Assembly: GCA_033239005.1 (NCBI GenBank)
Contig: BSQZ01000021.1
Location: 9,133,516-9,197,515, forward strand
From: Lamellibrachia satsuma
Lineage: Eukaryota; Annelida; Polychaeta; Sabellida; Siboglinidae
Reading direction: 5' to 3'
Length of the DNA stretch: 64,000 nt
Position 1 is the first letter of the stretch, and each line of letters begins with the position of its first letter. This document shows positions 20,586-29,527 of the stretch, piece by piece. The position numbers were made by a program, and so were the translations under genes. The notes under the pieces were generated by a model. The model searched no databases. It worked only from the letters and a program-made list of their open reading frames with translations, and was not told the DNA's origin.

Positions 20586-21683
20586 CCACATGTCGTAATC
20601 GGCAAGCCTATGTCCGACTTGTGTTGGGTCTGCCAGCGTAACAACACGCACATCCTGAAGGCCGTCAACATCCCTGAGGCGATGAAGTCCGTGACACTTC
20701 CTCACACAGGAGCAGCATCTTCGGGAGGCAATGGCAGAGGTCTACATACCAGGAGATGTGTGCGGCGACAAAGGAGATGGCTGCCCGACATAGCCTCACA
20801 GAGTTGGGCAGAAGCAAACATCCACAGTCTACCTTCCACTATAGCTTTGATTTCGCTCAGCAACTACACTACCCTGCGAACCCACTACAGCCCGGCCCAG
20901 TCTATTTCAAGACTGCTCGCATGATGCAGCTGTTTGGCAGTCACGCTGAAGGGCTGTCTCGCCAAGTGAACTATTTAATAGACGAGGCATCTTCGTCAGG
21001 CATTTCCTGGCGACATATGGTGTGGGATAAGATGAGCTGCAGCTGCCTGCAGACAATTGTGCAGGCCACAACAAGAACAACCACATGATGTGCTACTTAA
21101 TGTGGCGTGTTGCAAATGACCTGCACAGATCCGCCTCAATCAACTTCATGGTCGCCGGACACACAAAGTTCGCCTCTGATTGGTGTTTTGGGCTATTGAA
21201 GCGTTTGGTTCGGAAGACATTCATTTCATCACTGACTGATGGGGAGGCCGCTTGTGAGGCGTCTAGTGTCTACAACACATCGCAGCTCGTTGGAACACAA
21301 GATGGCCAGTCTGTTGTGCCATGCTATGACTGGGCAAGTTTTTTAGATGGCCATTTTAAGCGCATCCCAGGCCTCTTGTCCCTTCACAGCTTCACAGCTT
21401 TGCAGTGTCTGCTGAAGCTCCAAATGTCTTGATGGTGAGGGAGTTTTCGGACAGTGTTGCAAAGCTACATGACACAGGCAAGGGTTCGTGCCCAGTAGGC
21501 CTGCCACCGGTGATAGCACCGAAGGGCCCGTCACTGGAGCGACAGAACTACCTGTACTCTGAAATTCGTGACTTCTGTCGAGAAGGAATGGAGGACCTTG
21601 TGTGCCCACGTCCGCCACAGCCAGAAGCGGGTCCATCTGCAGCGAAAAGCAAGCGAGATGGTGGGCCTGCTCACAGAAAATGA
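20586..21683 (+). pseudogene. DUF7869-type protein gene, central and C-terminal part (frameshifted)
   Basis: The order is HVVIGKPMSDLCWVCQRNNT; QEQHLREAMAE, shifting to TYQEMCAATKEMAARHSLTE; HYSFDFAQQLHYPANPLQPG with PVYFKTARMMQLFGSH and RQVNYLIDEA; then a shift to LPADNCAGHNKNNHMMCYLM; FMVAGHTKFASDWCFGLLKR; QLVGTQDGQSVVPCYDWASF; another shift; FAVSAEAPNVLMVREFSD; and ERQNYLYSEIRDFCREGMED to TGA at 21681-21683. The FDFAQQ.HYP.NP.QPGP.YFKT, ADNC.G.NKNN and AGHTKF...WCFG blocks are diagnostic, in my memory, of DUF7869 proteins; the acidic/histidine blocks look like an RNase H-fold nuclease core. At least three frameshifts (near 20740, 21030 and 21400) show it is a pseudogene unless they are assembly errors. 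Confidence 0.65.
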
Positions 21684-22660
21684 TCATCTCATCATCAATG
21701 TTTGAGTGTGTAAAATGTTTACATTTTTCAACACTTCTCTGAATTATTTAGATGAATTAGGTTTGGCGACCATCTTGGATCCCAATTTACATAAGTTATG
21801 CCAAGTATGTTTTTCTTAAATGTCCACGCTTTCTCTTTCGTTTGATACCATTAACGTTAATGTATCTGGTAACAAAGGTTTGGCTAGCACGGCTCTCTTA
21901 ATTAATATATATCCAGGTAATTATTATATAATTATAATAAAGAATTACATAAATTAACTACAGACTTGAGTTAGTATGAATCTTGTCATTAAAAAATATT
22001 GTTTTGTATATGCACATTGTGTGTGCGTGTGTGAACACTTCTGTGTATTATTTAGATAAATTGTATTTGGTGGCCATTTTGGATCCTAATTTGCATTATG
22101 CAAATTTTTTTTTTTAAATATCCATGTTTTCTCTTTCGTTTAATACTATGCATGTTAGTGTATCTAGCAACAAATGCTAAAAGTGTTATTGAACATGGTT
22201 TATTTATTTTCTATATTTTTAACTATTATTATTTACAATGAAAAAAATAATGTTCATAAAAAAATTATATCACGTGCACAGTGACGTTATGGTTTGTGAA
22301 CTAATAAAAATGCCATACATGAAGCTTCAACACAAATAATCACATTTCCGACATTCAAATTGATGTATGTCCGGAAGTAATGTGAATATGGATAACATTG
22401 AGGTATCATTTTCTTCCTGTGAATGTGCTCTATTTGAATATGCAATAAAACACCAACCCATTTTTTTAGAGAAGTGTCTCATTTTGGTATGGTGGGTCAC
22501 ATGTTTCTGCCCCGCTGGGGAGTTGGCTAGATCCAAAAATAAAGGCAAAGATCTGGCCTAAGCAATATGCCGATCTTGAGCTGCTAGTTAGTTGGGGACA
22601 CAACATATGAAAACACATTCATGTTAGGCGCGGCCACTAGTAAGACCGTTGTATACGTCA
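21684..22660. repeat. AT-rich non-coding stretch with a 150-bp direct repeat
   Basis: Bases 21728-21890 and 22030-22180 are diverged copies of one unit (GAACACTTCTGTGTATTATT / TCTCTTTCGTTTGATACCAT). I see no gene or RNA between 21684 and 22660. Confidence 0.5.
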
Positions 22661-22668
22661 AGGACCAG

Positions 22669-23150
22669 ACAATCCAAAAATGTACATCATCGACCAATGG
22701 TCCAACGCGTTCTTGGTTTCCATTGCTGTTTATACACAACGACATCCATCTGAAACTGCAGCAACTCTAAGCACTTGCAGACTATCCGCACCATAGCCTC
22801 CTACTCCCGCAACCAGGCTTTTCTGGCCTATGATAAGGATTTCTGGAAGTTGCTGGTATTCAACTTGATGCCCTGTTCTTTGTGCTGAGTCGGTACACAA
22901 GCCCTTCCACCATCCCGTGAAACCAGGCTCCCATGAGGATACAATCCGTTTCTGCAGGCTACTGCTTCGCCTTCTGCAGCAAAGGGTGTTGCTGGAATTC
23001 AAAGTGTTCATTCATACATTTGTGCCCAACCTGCAAGGGAGATCATGTCATGCCACAGTGCGCACGTAAATATCTCGCCTTCTCTGCCCCCCCCCAAGTT
23101 ACCAACATTGGTCCACGCTTACAGCTTCTAAACAAAAGTAGGTACTAACC
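22669..23150 (+). pseudogene. DIRS/Ngaro-type element: gag with zinc knuckle
   Basis: VSIAVYTQRHPSETAATL at 22717-22770 is the gag core, followed after stops by FWKLLVFNLMPCS-like residues. Then GYCFAFCSKGCCWNSKCSFI with HLCPTCKGDHVMPQC sits at 22957-23061, a Cys/His knuckle pair typical of DIRS-type gag proteins. Several stops interrupt the frame. The element continues with RNase H and recombinase pieces up to about 24410. Confidence 0.6.
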
Positions 23151-23600
23151 AAGTCTGACAAAAGAAATTTGTCAGAGATTCACTGAGGGATTTCACATCA
23201 ATTTCCAGGGCTACCTAACTCAAAGGGAAGTACCATGTAATCACTCATCTCTTTTAGAAAACCTTTCAGTAGCAAAGGAGATTATTCATAAGGTCCATTG
23301 AGATCATTCTGGTAGACAGGAGACTTCTTGTGGTATGTGACAATGAAGCTGTGGTTTAGGTTATCAATAGCAAAACAAGCAAAGACAAAAAGCTGATGTC
23401 ACTTATCTGCTCTATGACTGTGTCGCTCATGTGCAACAATGTAAGTTTGATGGCAAACCATGTACCTGGAAAAAATAACATAATCGCTGACGCACTGTCT
23501 CGGTTTCGGGATACCCCTGAACTGCGCAAGCAGTATGGCCTTGAGCATGAGCAGTTGGTCATCCCTCTGGACCTCTGTAACTCAACTGTTAAATAGTTCC
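23151..23600 (+). pseudogene. DIRS/Ngaro-type element: RNase H remnant (reverse transcriptase deleted)
   Basis: Bases 23165-23270 give FTEGFHINFQGYLTQREVPC-like residues, the stretch just before the reverse transcriptase in these elements. It passes directly at about 23297 into IEIILVDRRLLVVCDNEAVV, a TAG, VINSKTSKDKKLMSLIC, and MANHVPGKNNIIADALSRF, which is the C-terminal RNase H region. The whole reverse transcriptase is missing, about 1 kb compared with full elements. CDNEAVV contains a catalytic-type Asp. Confidence 0.6.
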
Positions 23601-24410
23601 GTCAGGCCAGTGTCCGATCTCACTACTAAAGCTAATCAAAAAAGTGTTGCTACGTTTCACCAATTCTGTCAGTCGGAGCTTCACCTAAGACATTGGTTTC
23701 CAGCTAAAACATAAGCAGTGATTTCCTTTATAGCATATTGTTTTCAAAAAAACATCGTCCACTGTGTCATCAGCAAGTTCCTTTGTGCATTAAAATGCAT
23801 GGCCCAGAGTATCGACTGCTACATTTATAGTGAGAAAATTATTACATGGGGCAGCCAAACTCAGGTGTGTTTGACACCCCATATTTCACGTTGTTACTAT
23901 AACAGTATTTTGACTTCTGCAAACTATCTATTAGCGTTTCATGCTTTTCTTCGACTTGGAGAAATTGCTATAACATCAACAGCCCAAGGCAGTAATATGT
24001 GAGCCAGCTGGCTATAAACCAATCACATCTAGTGGCTGTACGGTTTTTTTACGTATACAAGAATTATCAGGGCCCTCTGGTGTCATTAGGTATTCCAGTT
24101 CACACGGACCCCCGTTTGCCCAGTTAAAGCTATGAGGATATATTTGGCACTATGAGGGAACTCTCCAGACCTGCTATTTATATTTCCAGGAGGTACACGT
24201 TTCTAAATCTTTCACTGGTGAACAACTGAAAATATCATTGTCCTGGGCAGGCCTTCAACAACATGCTGTAAAGGACATAGTTTTTGCATCGGAGTGGCCA
24301 CAACAGCCATGCAAGGGGTTTCAGACGAAGAAATAAAATACATGGGGCGATGGAAATCAAAGGCATTTAAGAAATGTATAAGAATTCCAAGGCTGCAGTT
24401 GCAATAACCG
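23601..24410 (+). pseudogene. DIRS/Ngaro-type element: tyrosine recombinase remnant
   Basis: VATFHQFCQSELHLRHWFPA and then ISFIAYCFQKNIVHCVISKF form the core-binding part. YLLAFHAFLRLGEIA at 23925-23965 contains box I with its Arg. GHSFCIGVATTAMQGVSDEE with IKYMGRWKSKAFKKCIRIP at 24273-24400 is box II plus the C-terminal box. The usual HSFRIG Arg is Cys here and the usual Tyr before IR is Cys (TGT at 24375-24377), so both key residues are lost; several stops also interrupt the frame. The box order and spacing otherwise match. Confidence 0.65.
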
Positions 24411-24502
24411 TAACATTTTGCAATTAGTGAAATATTGTGATACGGGACAACCAAGTGCAGCTAACATTATGAGACACGCGAACACTGGACAATGCGCAGA
24501 GT

Positions 24503-24861
24503 AGAGCACCGAAGAGTCGAAGGCTCAAATCCGCTGCTGAAAAACTATTCCGTGCACTACACCCACATCTGTGGAGGGAAGAAAATACTATGCGAAAGGC
24601 AACGGTATACGCACAGGTCAATGGTTAGTGTCGTTTATTTATTGTAGTGGTAATGTTTTTGATGATGAGGAATTTGAGACATGTCTCGCTACCCTGCAGG
24701 ACCTGCACGACAGATGGACAAGTGGCAACAAAAGCACATCGACTGGTAGCACAGGAGGTTCAGTGGAACTTCGGCTGGAAATTGATGCAAACCCTGTGCC
24801 AGGTACGTTTATTTCATTATGCCTGACCACTGTGGCTGTTGATAAATTGACTTTAATTTGA
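24503..24861 (+). CDS. Unrecognised acidic frame, possible exons
   Basis: RRLKSAAEKLFRALHPHLWR with EENTMRKATVYAQ (24518-24620) is followed by FDDEEFETCLATLQDLHDRW and TSGNKSTSTGS, ending at a good donor (GTACGT at 24804). I do not recognise the protein. At 25085-25200 an RPKGLEKTVIGLLMKRQRLN frame appears that also has a counterpart near 12400. Such pieces may belong to one transposon-type gene. The function is unknown. Confidence 0.3.
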
Positions 24862-25049
24862 ATTAATTATGTGTAAATCCATTTTCTCACCTAGGAAAAC
24901 TGATATCACTGCCTTTTTGTTTGTTATTTATCATTTCTTATTCATGTTTTATTTAATATCCCTTTTTACCTAGAAAAACTGAAATACTGAATTAAGTACA
25001 AACAATTGAACTGAAAAAATTGTAAGCTGTGGGTTCATTTCCAATTTCG

Positions 25050-25210
25050 CAACCATAAAGCTGCCTCCTGCAATGTGTAAGAGGAGATGACCCAAAGGTC
25101 TTGAAAAAACTGTGATTGGTCTGCTGATGAAACGACAACGTCTCAACCAGCTTCCATTTGCACGGAGACCAACTGCTGAGAAGAAAATGTGTAATAAGAG
25201 GCCTATCAAA
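25050..25210 (+). pseudogene. Fragment with RPKGLEKTVIGL motif
   Basis: LPPAMCKRR, a stop, then PKGLEKTVIGLLMKRQRLNQ with LPFARRPTAEKKMCNK. The parallel piece at 12400-12490 (WPKGTEMMVISLPKKRK...PFLKRSLEEKE) shows this is a recurring module. Basic GRPKG-like runs resemble AT-hook edges. I cannot name the family with confidence. Confidence 0.35.
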
Positions 25211-25714
25211 CAGAATATAATAAAATAAATAAATAAATGAAATAAAATTAATTCCAGGTTATCTTAAAAGATTTGGGATAGTTTTCACTGATATGGAATG
25301 AACTCCCCATCATTTAGAAAACATCTGAAACTACAGTTCAGGTTCATGAGAATTTAGGCGTCATAGAAGTTAATTAAAATTAAATATTATAATAAATTTA
25401 TATTATTGACTTATTTATTTTTTAACTGCTATAACATGTTTTATAGAATGTTTCTGCGAATTCCATTATGCTTGTTGGTTTCCCTGCCATATCATTTCTA
25501 CACACATAACATTTCGACACAATACTTAAGCAGTACAATGAATGAACCAGTTGGATATATTTTCTTAATAATTGCAACGCATATTTTGGGCACTGCGTAT
25601 ATTCTTGACAAACCAGTTTGCACGTTTCAAACAGCTGGAGCAGTAGCTAGCCTCTGTGTCCTACGACATGTCCGACAGTCAGTGCCGAGCTATAACGATT
25701 CATAAGTGACAAAA

Positions 25715-26060
25715 CTGTACCTCATGTTCTATTTCACCAACAGTCATTACTAGAGCCATAGCCAATTCATATGTTGTCCGGTAGGCGACCAGCAGTGATG
25801 GATATTTAGCTCTGGTTCTATTTAACCGGCAGTCAGTGTCGTAGCTATGACCAATTCACGCATTGTCCAGTAGTGACGGAACTTTACCTGCAGCTCCATT
25901 TCACCAGCAGTCAGTGCTGGACAATGGACGAGTTAGCTATAGCTGCCGGAGCTTTAGCCAATTTATCCGTGCACGGCAGTGACGGAACTTCAGCGGGTGC
26001 AGCCAGGTTATTATTGCGCATGCACACAGGAAGTGCTGGAGAAATAGACGCTTTATAGTG
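25715..26060. repeat. Degenerate tandem repeat of about 85-100 bp
   Basis: Three to four diverged units, each with TTCACCAGCAGTCAGTG-like and CCAATTCA..CATTGTCC-like pieces. A 61-residue frame at 25873-26058 lies in it but is not supported as a gene. Confidence 0.5.
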
Positions 26061-26450
26061 CGTCTGGACCTATAGCCACAGTGTAACGCATGTGGAACAC
26101 AACTGCTTTCTACTTAGGTGGGGCAATCTGTGTGGCACAGTTAACAATGCAGTATTAGTTTCCGGCTACATCGATTAAATTCATTTACAGGTGCAATTTT
26201 TGGTATGGCATCCAGTGACACGGAATCCTGTGGTGTGGACAGGCAGTAGACAAGAAATCAATCATCCAACACTGGTATAAAAAAAATTGTGATGACGCTA
26301 CAATCTGTCTCGACTTTCAAGCATCATTGTGACGCCCAGTTAAAACTCAGAAACATGCAGGGCCTCTGTTTCGTGCTTTGTGTGAGCAATTAACACTAAA
26401 CTAAAATTCGCTACGTCAACTGACCCACATTATCGCCCCCAACAAGCACC
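26061..26450. other. Non-coding stretch
   Basis: No gene, repeat or RNA recognised. Confidence 0.3.
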
Positions 26451-26612
26451 ATGCTGCATAGAAATGACGATTTGAAAATGGACATAGCTGACATCAAATC
26501 ATCACTGCAATTTCTGTGCAAGTTTGTAGATGAGCTGAAACAGAGCAACTCAACGAACAAGGAGATAAACGAACTACTCAGATTCCCTCAGAACGATAAA
26601 CGCGAAAGATGA
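26451..26612 (+). CDS. Short coiled-coil-like frame
   Basis: An ATG opens 53 codons: MLHRNDDLKMDIADIKSSLQ, FLCKFVDELKQSNSTNKEIN, ELLRF. Hydrophobic spacing suggests a coiled coil, as at the N-terminus of some LINE ORF1 proteins. No further ORF1 or reverse transcriptase follows. It could be a chance frame. Confidence 0.25.
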   Translation: MLHRNDDLKMDIADIKSSLQFLCKFVDELKQSNSTNKEINELLRFPQNDKRER

Positions 26613-27160
26613 ATACATCAACTTGCATATATTTTGTAATACGACAGTATGGGATTGATTTTCAAAATAAGTTAACGGCTTCAGAAATACATGCCGAAAT
26701 AAACAATGCAATTACTCTGTTGTTTGATTTGTGCTCACAGATGCCATGCTGATCCAGTCACACCCATTGAGATAAGTGTAATCAGGGAATTCCGTTTTCA
26801 CACCTGCAAAGGTCTTTCTTTTATGTGCTTTAAGCTGACAGTTTGTGCTACGTATTCATAACAGATGTTTCTTTTCCGACCGAAGCATTTTCAAAGAGTA
26901 ATTAGTTCCTTTCATTTGTGCTCTACGCATGTTCATTTCAAACTTCTTTTCTTCAAATGCATTGATTTCGTGCTTTGGACATTAGCTGGGGTGTGAAATC
27001 TAGCCATTACAGATCAGGCCAAAATCAGGAGTTTGAAAGGGGGAAATCTTATGAATAAGAGGTATGAAGTTAACGCTATAAGCGTGAATGCCCTTGAGCT
27101 GTTAGATGAGCTTATCCTTAAGCAGGTACTTACCGAATGTGTGATGATGTGTCTGCGCCA
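26613..27160. other. Non-coding stretch upstream of the Merlin transposase
   Basis: No gene seen. I searched by eye for a terminal inverted repeat matching the 3' side of the transposase and found none I trust. Confidence 0.3.
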
Positions 27161-27171
27161 CACGGCAATGG

Positions 27172-27178
27172 TATAAAG
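27172..27178 (+). promoter_or_regulatory. TATA-like box before the Merlin transposase
   Basis: TATAAAG in the context GGTATAAAGGCACC, about 95 bp upstream of the first transposase codons. The position is right for a core promoter; nothing else supports it. Confidence 0.35.
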
Positions 27179-27270
27179 GCACCGTGAGCTGTGGCAAACC
27201 ATTTACTTTCACGATGCATTTATTTCAAGACTAACTCACTCCTGTAATTTTTGGCGCTGATCACTGCACT

Positions 27271-28131
27271 GTGCTCAACTACTATTTCGCCAATGACCTT
27301 CTTGCTCCCTGCAAATCATGTCCGACATGTTTTGCCGACATTAAATTGGTGCCACGTTCTCAGCTGAGTGACCGATTTGCATGGCACTGCAAGAACTTCC
27401 AGTGTGGGTCTCGATCAGACCACTCGGTGAGGACGGACAGTTTCTTCGCCAGAAGCAGCGTACCCCTTCAGAAGTACATCTACATGGTCTATCTGTGGGC
27501 CCAGAATTCGCCAGTGAAGACGGCTGCAGAAACACTTGGTGTGTCTCGTCGGTGCGTGCAGCAACATTTCCTCTTTCTGCGAGAGGTCTGCTCCACACAT
27601 CTCATCAACGATCCAAAAGCTCTCTGTGGGGCTAATGTCATCGTGCAGATCGACGAGTCATTGTTCCGGCACAAGCCCAAGTACCATCGTGGCCGAGTCC
27701 CTGCATCGGACCAGTGGGTGTTCGGCCTCTGCAACACTTCAAAAACACCTGGAGTCGGCTACGTGGAGCTCGTACAAGACCGTTGAGCGGCGACACTGCT
27801 CCCCATAATCGAGCGTGTCGTGCTGCCCGGATCGATCATCCACAGCGATCAGTGGGCTGCGTACCGTCAACTGAGCCGAAACAATAACTACACCTACACT
27901 ACTGTGAACCACAGCGAGAACTTCGGTGATCCAGTCACAGGTGTACATGCGCAAGCCATCGAAAGCTACTGGGCGAAAGCCAAACTGAAGTTCAAGGCGA
28001 TGAAAGGTGTTTCTTCGGAACAACTGCCAAGCTACCTCGACGAGAGGATGTGGCAAGACAGGTTTGGTGCCGACACCACAACAGCCTTCCACAACATTTG
28101 TGCCCATATATCACTGATATATCGGTTCTAA
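27271..28131 (+). pseudogene. Merlin/IS1595 (ISXO2-like) transposase with one in-frame TGA
   Basis: A single frame of 287 codons, from a GTG where ATG is expected to TAA at 28129-28131. It is broken only by TGA at 27784-27786 (codon 172, after VQDR). An N-terminal zinc ribbon is visible (CKSCPTC at codons 14-20, HCKNFQC at 39-45), then a helix-turn-helix-like stretch (TAAETLGVSRRCVQQHFLFL), then IVQIDESLFRHKPKYHRGR with the first Asp at codon 128, IIHSDQWAAYRQLS with the second Asp at codon 193, and HAQAIESYWAKAKLKFK with a likely Glu at codon 231. This is the DDE layout of ISXO2-like transposases, called Merlin in animals, which cut and paste their own DNA. No ATG precedes in frame before TAA at 27232, so the start is lost or in another exon. 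A recent copy with one nonsense change is the simplest reading. Confidence 0.85.
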
Positions 28132-28156
28132 ACCACCCGAAGACAACAACAATAAC

Positions 28157-28177
28157 GGCTCTTTTCAGAGCCACACA
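28157..28177 (+). promoter_or_regulatory. Histone-mRNA-type 3' stem-loop
   Basis: GGCTCTTTTCAGAGCC followed by ACACA: a perfect 6-bp stem (GGCTCT/AGAGCC), a 4-nt TTTC loop and an A/C-rich 3' flank. It is preceded by an A/C-rich 5' flank and begins 25 bp after the transposase stop. This is the consensus of the metazoan replication-dependent histone 3' end, which is bound by SLBP and processed without a poly(A) tail. No histone coding sequence lies nearby. Confidence 0.8.
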
Positions 28178-28188
28178 CAAACCAAACA

Positions 28189-28209
28189 GGTCTTTTCAGG
28201 GCTACCCAC
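28189..28209 (+). promoter_or_regulatory. Decayed second histone-type stem-loop
   Basis: GGTCTTTTCAGGGCTACCCA resembles the other common histone form (GGCCCTTTTCAGGGCC plus ACCCA), but the 5' arm is one base short and has a substitution, so the stem is imperfect. It sits about 30 bp after the intact loop, with the same orientation. Confidence 0.5.
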
Positions 28210-28850
28210 ATATTTGTGGAAGAGTTTGCTATCATTGAATTGAATTGAATGTTGGTTTTATATATATTATACACAAATACGTAATTTTGTTAATTTAGCA
28301 GTAGTTTATACTCTGACTCATATAGTATCCCAGTAAAGAGTAACATTCCTATATCGAAGTCATTAAAGCTTATCTGGGATGCATTTTACTATCATAGCTA
28401 TGTATTTTTTGCATCGTCCCTTCAGTATGATAATAACAACAGGTTGGAAAAGGAGGAGGCCTGCAAGCGATAGATGATAGACAACACCTGAGATGGATGT
28501 GATCAGGAATAAAACAAATACTATTTAATAAAATTAATATCTTCTTCAACATTTTTTCTCATGTTTTTTACTATCCTTACACTTTACACGATCAACAACT
28601 GGTAATTTGCACACAAAAAATGATTTCTACATCTGCAGCGCCTGTCATTTTTGCAAGTCATGATATCATTTAGTTTATTTATTTAATGGAACTTTATTAG
28701 CATTGAGCAAACTTACCTTTCTATTTTTTTATATCATGACTTTGGCCTATAGGCTACACTGACGGCGTAACACAGTCGTAACTCCTGCGAAGCCTCGGCA
28801 TAAAATTCGATTTTACGGTAGCCGGCGCATGACGAGTCACGATGGCAGTA
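28210..28850. other. AT-rich intergenic stretch
   Basis: Contains a short ATTGAATTGAATTGAATG run at 28236-28253, possibly the 3' tail of a non-LTR element. Nothing else recognised. Confidence 0.35.
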
Positions 28851-28854
28851 TTTT

Positions 28855-29075
28855 TTTACTTTTGCTCTGGTATGTACCAGAAATGTGCCGGACACATGTA
28901 CATCCGATAATTATGGTATAATGAGAACTGCACCAATTGTCAGTCCTGCTATGCAAGAATTGCACACTGCTGGTATACCAGAATTGTGCATTTCGATAAT
29001 TCTGGTACAACGAGAATTGCGCATTTCTGGTATACGAGAATTGCACATTTCTGGTATATACCAGCATTGCGCCTT
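28855..29075. repeat. Array of palindromic TTCTGGTATACCAGAA-type units
   Basis: At least six imperfect copies of a unit with TTCTGGTATA or its complement TATACCAGAA, alternating with GAATTGCACATTT. Several pairs form short hairpins. The array sits about 430 bp upstream of the TRAPPC10 start codon, in the likely promoter region. Confidence 0.7.
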
Positions 29076-29502
29076 CAAGCTGACTTGATCCCTAAGCTTA
29101 ATTAAGTCGAACTCTGCCCTCGTGAGTCGACGCACTGGTCGTGCCAGAGAAAAAGAATCAGATTCAGAGACATTTCGCGAGACGACGACCAACGACATTT
29201 GAAAAGTTCAGTATTTATATAACTAGGGGCATACCAACTTGGAAATGACAACGAACACGTAACTGTTTCACTTACCTGTCACAACTTGCTTTGAAATCTT
29301 CGTGCAAGAATCTTCGTTCGCGTCCAACCACCACTCGTCTCCTAGATCATCCGCCATGCTTGCTCGTTCGCGCCCAACTCGTGATAGAAGGTCTCATCAC
29401 GTTCCTAATCGAGGCTGCCACATTACAGATGTCGACCCGCCGAGAGACGGCGCTGCTATCAACGAGGGACCATCCAGTGACGAAATAGGAGTCTAGTTGG
29501 AA

Positions 29503-29527
29503 ATGGAAAACAAACCTATTATTACCT
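29503..29527 (+). CDS. TRAPPC10: TRAPPC10 exon 1 (coding part)
   Basis: Encodes MENKPIIT plus one base; donor GTGAGT at 29528. The vertebrate protein has MENKPIVT at the matching place. TAG at 29494 is in frame upstream, so translation cannot start earlier in this exon. A 5' UTR frame (ATG at 29356) ends at that TAG. Confidence 0.85.

Noticed and set aside
27341..27737. Several antisense and shifted frames over the transposase
   Set aside because: Shadows of the Merlin frame with no recognisable domain.
27784..27786. TGA read as selenocysteine in the transposase
   Set aside because: No family reason for selenocysteine and no SECIS-like hairpin identified by eye; a nonsense mutation is simpler.
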